22,499 nt of DNA from Apostichopus parvimensis. Lineage: Eukaryota; Echinodermata; Holothuroidea; Aspidochirotida; Stichopodidae. The stretch is taken from assembly GCA_000934455.1 (NCBI GenBank), contig KN882357.1:226921-249419 (forward strand). The letters are read 5' to 3'. The notes under the pieces are model-generated. The model searched no databases. It was not told the DNA's origin and worked only from the letters and a program-made list of their open reading frames with translations. The position numbers and the translations under genes were made by a program. Below are positions 18,559-22,499 of this stretch, in pieces; within the stretch, counting starts at the first letter, position 1, and every line of letters starts with the position of its first letter.

Positions 18559-18771
18559 ATGTTTAACATAACGAAAGAAATTAATGAGATAGACAGGTTC
18601 CCATTATTGTTAGCGCTTTTAATGGATATCATATCGGTTTTTTTTTTATTTGTTTACGTTAAGTTTTTGCTACATTTTGAAAACTGTCTGTTAAAGTGTT
18701 CTTTACGTTTTGACTCAAAAAAGACTGTAACGTCGAAAACCTTAAAAAGGAAAGTTGAGAAGAAAATGTAA
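18559..18771 (+). CDS. Possible small single-span membrane protein
   Basis: A 70-codon frame from ATG 18559 to TAA. After a polar N-terminus (MFNITKEINEIDRF) there is one hydrophobic stretch of about 22 residues (roughly 15-38, rich in L, I, F and V). The tail is basic (KKTVTSKTLKRKVEKKM). This would be a plausible one-pass membrane peptide with a basic cytosolic end. However, hydrophobic and lysine-rich frames arise easily from T-rich then A-rich DNA, and no homologue is recognised. No splice signals or promoter elements are evident other than the CRE-type site just upstream. Confidence 0.12.
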   Translation: MFNITKEINEIDRFPLLLALLMDIISVFFLFVYVKFLLHFENCLLKCSLRFDSKKTVTSKTLKRKVEKKM

Positions 18772-19109
18772 ATTTGACTTATTAAAGAGAATCATATACT
18801 AAGCATCCTGTTGAAATGTGTATCAATTTTCTACATTGCGTTTTGGATATATGATTGCTGAAATTGTAACAGATTGTACCAAAAGTGAACTTGAAGCAAA
18901 CAGGTGTGATGTTATAGTTGCACACTGACAGCAAAATTTTCCATTTTCTTATGTTTTTACTTCCTTAGTTTGACTTTGGATTGGAAAGGATCCTAACTTT
19001 GCTTTAGGGTACGTGATGATGCCAATACCCATTAATTGCAAAATACACATAGTTTAGTGCATACCAAGTTTTTATTCCTTATCGAAGGCAAACAAATATA
19101 TGCAACGGT

Positions 19110-19850
19110 GAGGGTGTCTGCGTCTGTTACACTTGCTTGAGTCCGCGATAACTCAACAACGGAGTGATGCATATTTGTCATACTTGTTATGTAGATGTAT
19201 TATAGTAAGAAGGTGTGCCCAATTTGTGTAGCGCTGACCTTATGAAATTAATTAGGTTATGGTGTCGAATGTAAAACGTTTTACATTGCAATAACTCCGC
19301 AACCCGAAGTCGGATTCCAGCCAAACTAGTTACAAGTTGCTGGTCAATATCTGGGCATCCCAAAATCCTGGACCCATTTTTGAACTGGTGGGACCAAATT
19401 TAATTTCCAACTTAAATTTTGGGGCAACTTCTTTGGGCCCGAATTGTTGGGTCCCAATATTTTGGGACCATCTGAGCCCACATTTTCTCTCCATTGCAAC
19501 ACCACCGCAACCCTAAGTCGGATTGTAGCCAAACTTGGTAAACAGTCGTTGGTTAATAGCTGTTACTTGTATGCCATCTGGACCCCAATAATTCCGGACC
19601 CATTTTTGGGCCGGCAGGGCCCAACTTTTCTTTTCAACTCAAATGCATTTTTTGGGACAAGTTCTTTAGGCCCGAATTTGTGGGCGCAATATATTTAGGA
19701 CCATTTGAGGGCATCGTTTTATTGGGCCCAATTTTTGGTAAGGGCCAACATTTTTTATCGCAATAACTCTACGACGTTTAAGTATATCTGATTGTATCTA
19801 ATCTTTGAATACAGTTGTTGGTTAGTAGCTGGTACATATAGGCATACTTA
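19110..19850 (+). repeat. Degenerate tandem module, about 4 copies, with TTGGGCCC tracts
   Basis: A module of the form AATAACTC..CAAC....AGTCGGATT..AGCCAAACT..G..GGT.AATA.CTG starts near 19146 (weak), 19288, 19496 and 19760. The clearest pair, 19288 and 19496, is 208 bases apart and shares AGTCGGATT and AGCCAAACT. Between modules lie tracts rich in TTTTGGG and GGGCCC, such as CCTGGACCCATTTTTG, matched by CCGGACCCATTTTTGG. A perfect hairpin GGTCCCAA (19450-19457) / TTGGGACC (19462-19469) lies inside. No frame is shared among copies, so the small frames here are not genes. Confidence 0.7.
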
Positions 19851-20204
19851 TTATGATAATGAGTGATGGCATACAACACTTTAATATTCCACTTACCATA
19901 GAACCATAGTTAACGTCGGGCTCTTCTTAATATTTTACAGCCTCCATTTACCCTACGTTGTTATTTTAGTCATAAGTAAAGCCTTCGCTTTTAAGACAAT
20001 ACGATCACGTGAGCTTACATAATTCAACAAGATTGAATGCTGATAATGTTCTGTACATTAAGTAAGCCTTATATGCGATGTAATGCTCTCTGTGTTTTAC
20101 TTTTCATTTTATTATTTCCTTAAAGTGTTTGATTTTACTGCATCTTTAAAAGTCTCTACTTGTTTGTGAGACTAAAGGAGAATCAAACCCAACAATCATA
20201 TTAA
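19851..20204. other. Spacer between tandem repeats
   Basis: No gene seen. It contains copy 1 (20011-20122) of a dispersed 110-bp repeat and a short hairpin AGTCTC (20151) / GAGACT (20168). Confidence 0.5.
20011..20122 (+). repeat. Dispersed ~110-bp repeat, copy 1
   Basis: GATAATGTTCTGTACATT and ATGCGATG plus GCTCTC (20042-20090) recur in the same order and orientation at 22257-22308 (GATAATGTTCTGTATATT, ATGCGATG, GGCTCTC). Similarity extends to the T-rich part ending TTATTTCC / TTATTTTCC. Confidence 0.6.
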
Positions 20205-21044
20205 TATCATGTGATAGGTAAGCTATTGATCATTTTAATAGTATGTAATAGGTAGCTATCGATCATTTTACTATTATGTGATAGGTAAACTATTGATCAT
20301 TTTAATATTATGTGATAGGTAAGCTATCGATCATTCAAATAGTATGTGATAGGTAAGCTATCGATCATTTTAATATTATGTGATAGGTAAACTATCGATC
20401 ATTTTAATATTATGTGATAGGTAAGCTATCGATCATTTTAATATTATATGATAGGTAAGCTATCGATCATTGTAATGTTATATGATAGGTAGCTTACGAT
20501 CTTTTAATATTATGTGATAGGTAAGCTATCGATCATTTTAATATTACATGATAGGTAAGCTATCAATCATTTTAATATTATGTGATAGGTAAACTATCAA
20601 TCATTTTAATATTATGTGATAGGTAAGCTATCGATCATTTTAATATTATGTGATAGGTAAGTTATCGATCAATTTTAATATTATAGCTATCGATATTATG
20701 TGATTGGTAAGCTATCGATCATTTTAATATTATGTGATAGGTAAGCTATCGATATTATGTGATAGGTAAGTTATCGATCATTTTAATATTATGTGATAGG
20801 TAAGCAATCGACATTGTAATATTATATGATAGTTAGCTTTCGATCATTTAATAGTATGTGATAGGTAAGCTATCGATCATTTTAATATCATGTAATAGGT
20901 AAGATATCGATCATTTTTGATATTGTGTGGTAGGTAAGCTATCGATCATTTCAATATTATGTGATAGGTAAGCAATCGATCATTGTAATATTATATGATA
21001 GTTAGCTTTCGATCATTTAATATTATGTGGTAGATAAGCTATCG
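20205..21044 (+). repeat. 34-bp minisatellite, 26 units, each with a hairpin and splice-donor-like motif
   Basis: The consensus unit combines TATTATGTGATAGGTAAG and CTATCGATCATTTTAA. About 26 units follow head to tail, two of them truncated (near 20682 and 20734). GATAG and CTATC form a 5-bp stem around the loop GTAAG, and AGGTAAG, a good 5' splice-site match, appears in 16 units. A variant pair (GCAATCG..CATTGTAA then TATATGATAGTTAGCTTTCG) occurs near 20804-20848 and again near 20972-21015, evidence of internal block duplication. Central units are near identical while edge units are degraded, which fits unequal crossing over or slippage. The array is AT-rich and non-coding. Confidence 0.95.
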
Positions 21045-21876
21045 TTGAGCAAGTCACTTTAAGTCCTTTACGCATTTGAGAAAAAGTAATTTTAATTTTT
21101 GCGATACCTTTTCTTGCATATTTGTATAGATACAAGACTCGCAGATTTGAATAAGTTTTGACCGATCGGATCTGTATAGTATATACGTTTAGTTTTATTC
21201 TTTAATTATCACAACAAATGTACTAAATTTGGGGCAAATTGGTTAGATATATGTAGTATTTTAATGGCTGTAGGTTATATGGGAGAGTGAGGGGGTGGGT
21301 TGCAGCCCCTTTATTTGTGATTAATATTAATATTTGTTAATTGGCTTCAAATTGGCTTTCATTGTTATTTTAATGCGCTTAATAAATAGTTCTACTGGTT
21401 TCATTTTATTTCAGATCTTCTTTATTTCTTTATATTCCGATATTTTCCTTCGATTTTTAACAATTCTTAGACTACATATAATACTTGCTCTATAATTATT
21501 GTTATATTTAGTCATTAATTATTAGATTGCATTCTATTTCAACCATTAATTAATTTTAATTTCTTTTAAGATTTAGTTTGCTTTATTTGGTTACTCCTAT
21601 TTCTATTTTATAAAATTAATCTTGTATATTACCCACGCGTAATACAGTGAATATTAGAAGAATATTGTTAAATATTATCATGATAACAATGACTGGCTGT
21701 CTACCGTTATACCATTGATTGTGTTACTCAAAATCAAACTAAAACATTGTCTCAGACATTAATGAATAACAATGACATGTTTTGTTTTTTAATCCAGTTC
21801 TTTGTTACATTATGATGATCTCTAATGATGTTTCCTCGAAGACAATAGGAACACGTAACTCTGACGTATTAACATA
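21045..21876. other. AT-rich stretch, no gene seen
   Basis: Very AT-rich, with one G-rich patch (21291-21299) and no open frame of interest. No RNA gene or clear repeat could be supported. Confidence 0.55.
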
Positions 21877-21886
21877 TGCTTTTACA

Positions 21887-22233
21887 AGGGCGTAGGAACC
21901 GGTGGGGCTGGGGGGCGCCAGCCCCCCCTCAGTGAAAAATATGGTGGGCGGAAGTATCATTCCGTCCCCCCCCCCCCGCTCCGCAAGTCAGAAAACCCCT
22001 TTTTCATTTCCAAATGAGAAAAAGATCTCATTTGGAGCACCAAATTGCATCTAAGGCCAGGTGAAAATGAAAAATTATTTACAAAATGGAGTTTGTGTTG
22101 AAGTGTGCTATATTGCACCAAATTGCATCTGAGGCCACCTGGAAATGCAAAAAAAAAATCCAAAAAAGACCCCTCCCCCAGGCCGGCCATCAGTCTTCAG
22201 CCCCCCACTCAAAAGTACTTTCCTACGCCACTG
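21887..22233. mobile_element. Short MITE-like element with GGCGTAGGAA inverted ends
   Basis: The left end GGGCGTAGGAACC is the inverse of the right end TTTCCTACGCCACTG. Near-identical flanks TGCTTTTACA (21877-21886) and TGCTTTTAACA (22234-22244) look like a target-site duplication with one indel. Inside, CACCAAATTGCATCT plus AAGGCCA (about 22039) and CACCAAATTGCATCT plus GAGGCCA (about 22118) are a direct repeat 79 bases apart. CCAAATGAGA (22010-22019) / TCTCATTTGG (22026-22035) is a perfect 10-bp hairpin. C-rich tracts close both ends. There is no transposase, so it is non-autonomous. Overlapping frames of 67-77 codons are read from this repeat and not called. Confidence 0.7.
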
Positions 22234-22346
22234 TGCTTTTAACATGATTGCAACGAAGATAATGTTCTGTATATTTAACATGAACCTTAAATGCGATGAT
22301 CGGCTCTCCATGCATATCTTTTATTCTTCTTGTATCGTTATTTTCC
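22232..22346 (+). repeat. Dispersed ~110-bp repeat, copy 2
   Basis: Matches 20011-20122 in the same orientation through GATAATGTTCTGTA, ATGCGATG and GCTCTC. The MITE-like element ends exactly at its left side, so it appears to have been inserted at or into this copy. Confidence 0.55.
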
Positions 22347-22499
22347 TTCTTCTTATTAATGGTGCTGGTTAATGATTAATAAATATTCATGATCTCTACA
22401 TTGCAATTCAGTTTTTGTCGTATTTGCTTCAACCCAATTGGATATTATGAAGCCATACAGTTTACCGATATAACCCAAGCCCTGTCACGCAAAATTGAA

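Larger units (their letters stand above)
18011..19110. other. AT-rich stretch, mostly no gene seen
   Basis: Besides the small frame at 18559-18771 nothing coding is supported. An 18-base block (18456-18473) lies between TTTCTATTTAG and GTAAGTAA, but phase 0 contains TAA. Confidence 0.45.

Noticed and set aside
19892..19935. Minus-strand donor-like CTATG|GTAAGTGG with an open 29-base block
   Set aside because: The minus-strand acceptor lacks a pyrimidine tract.
20205..21044. CRISPR array
   Set aside because: Units are contiguous 34-mers without unique spacers and the DNA is eukaryotic in character.
21957..22372. Three overlapping frames of 67-77 codons
   Set aside because: They are read from the MITE-like element, including its direct repeat and C tracts.

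Overview
The window looks like AT-rich metazoan nuclear DNA. It has no prokaryotic operon structure and no reading frame longer than about 110 codons outside the assembly gap. It carries a 500-N scaffold gap, splice-site-bounded short open blocks, minisatellites and many short terminal-repeat elements. Several element ends share a C-rich tract followed by (T)GGCTACGCCA(C/G)TG, or the mirror GGCGTAGGAA. From general knowledge these resemble mobile-element ends of marine invertebrates, possibly an echinoderm or another deuterostome; the species assignment is a guess. No complete gene of known function can be named.

Layout. 1-155 is the end of a mobile element. 1320-1640 is a 143-bp tandem repeat, 2063-2086 an octamer repeat and 2958-3190 a 38-bp minisatellite. 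3317-3491 is an open block with splice signals. About 3.77-5.23 kb and 5.83-7.11 kb are two diverged copies of one segment, with a third partial copy at about 11.24-11.76 kb; copies I and III keep one short reading frame. 7.96-9.56 kb holds a cluster of transposon-like motifs (GGTCACACG, GACCAT palindromes) with a broken Myb/SANT-like fragment on the minus strand. 10458-10957 is the gap.

The most gene-like signal is on the plus strand at 12.9-15.9 kb. Two very short exons (36 and 30 bp) have strong splice sites, are GC-rich against their surroundings, and both keep phase 0. They are followed by two or three alternative terminal exons, two of which have an AATAAA. The layout recalls micro-exon genes, in which symmetric tiny exons are combined into variable proteins. 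The protein is not recognised and splicing is untested. An upstream 36-bp block at 3343-3378 fits the same phase.

Downstream, 17561-18010 is a probable foldback MITE. 19.1-19.85 kb is a degenerate roughly 200-bp tandem repeat rich in TTGGGCCC-like tracts. 20205-21044 is a 26-unit, 34-bp minisatellite in which most units carry a consensus 5' splice-site motif inside a hairpin loop. 21887-22233 is a second short element with terminal inverted repeats. Perfect TGACGTCA palindromes occur seven times, far more than chance would give. The rest is AT-rich non-coding sequence in which I see no gene.
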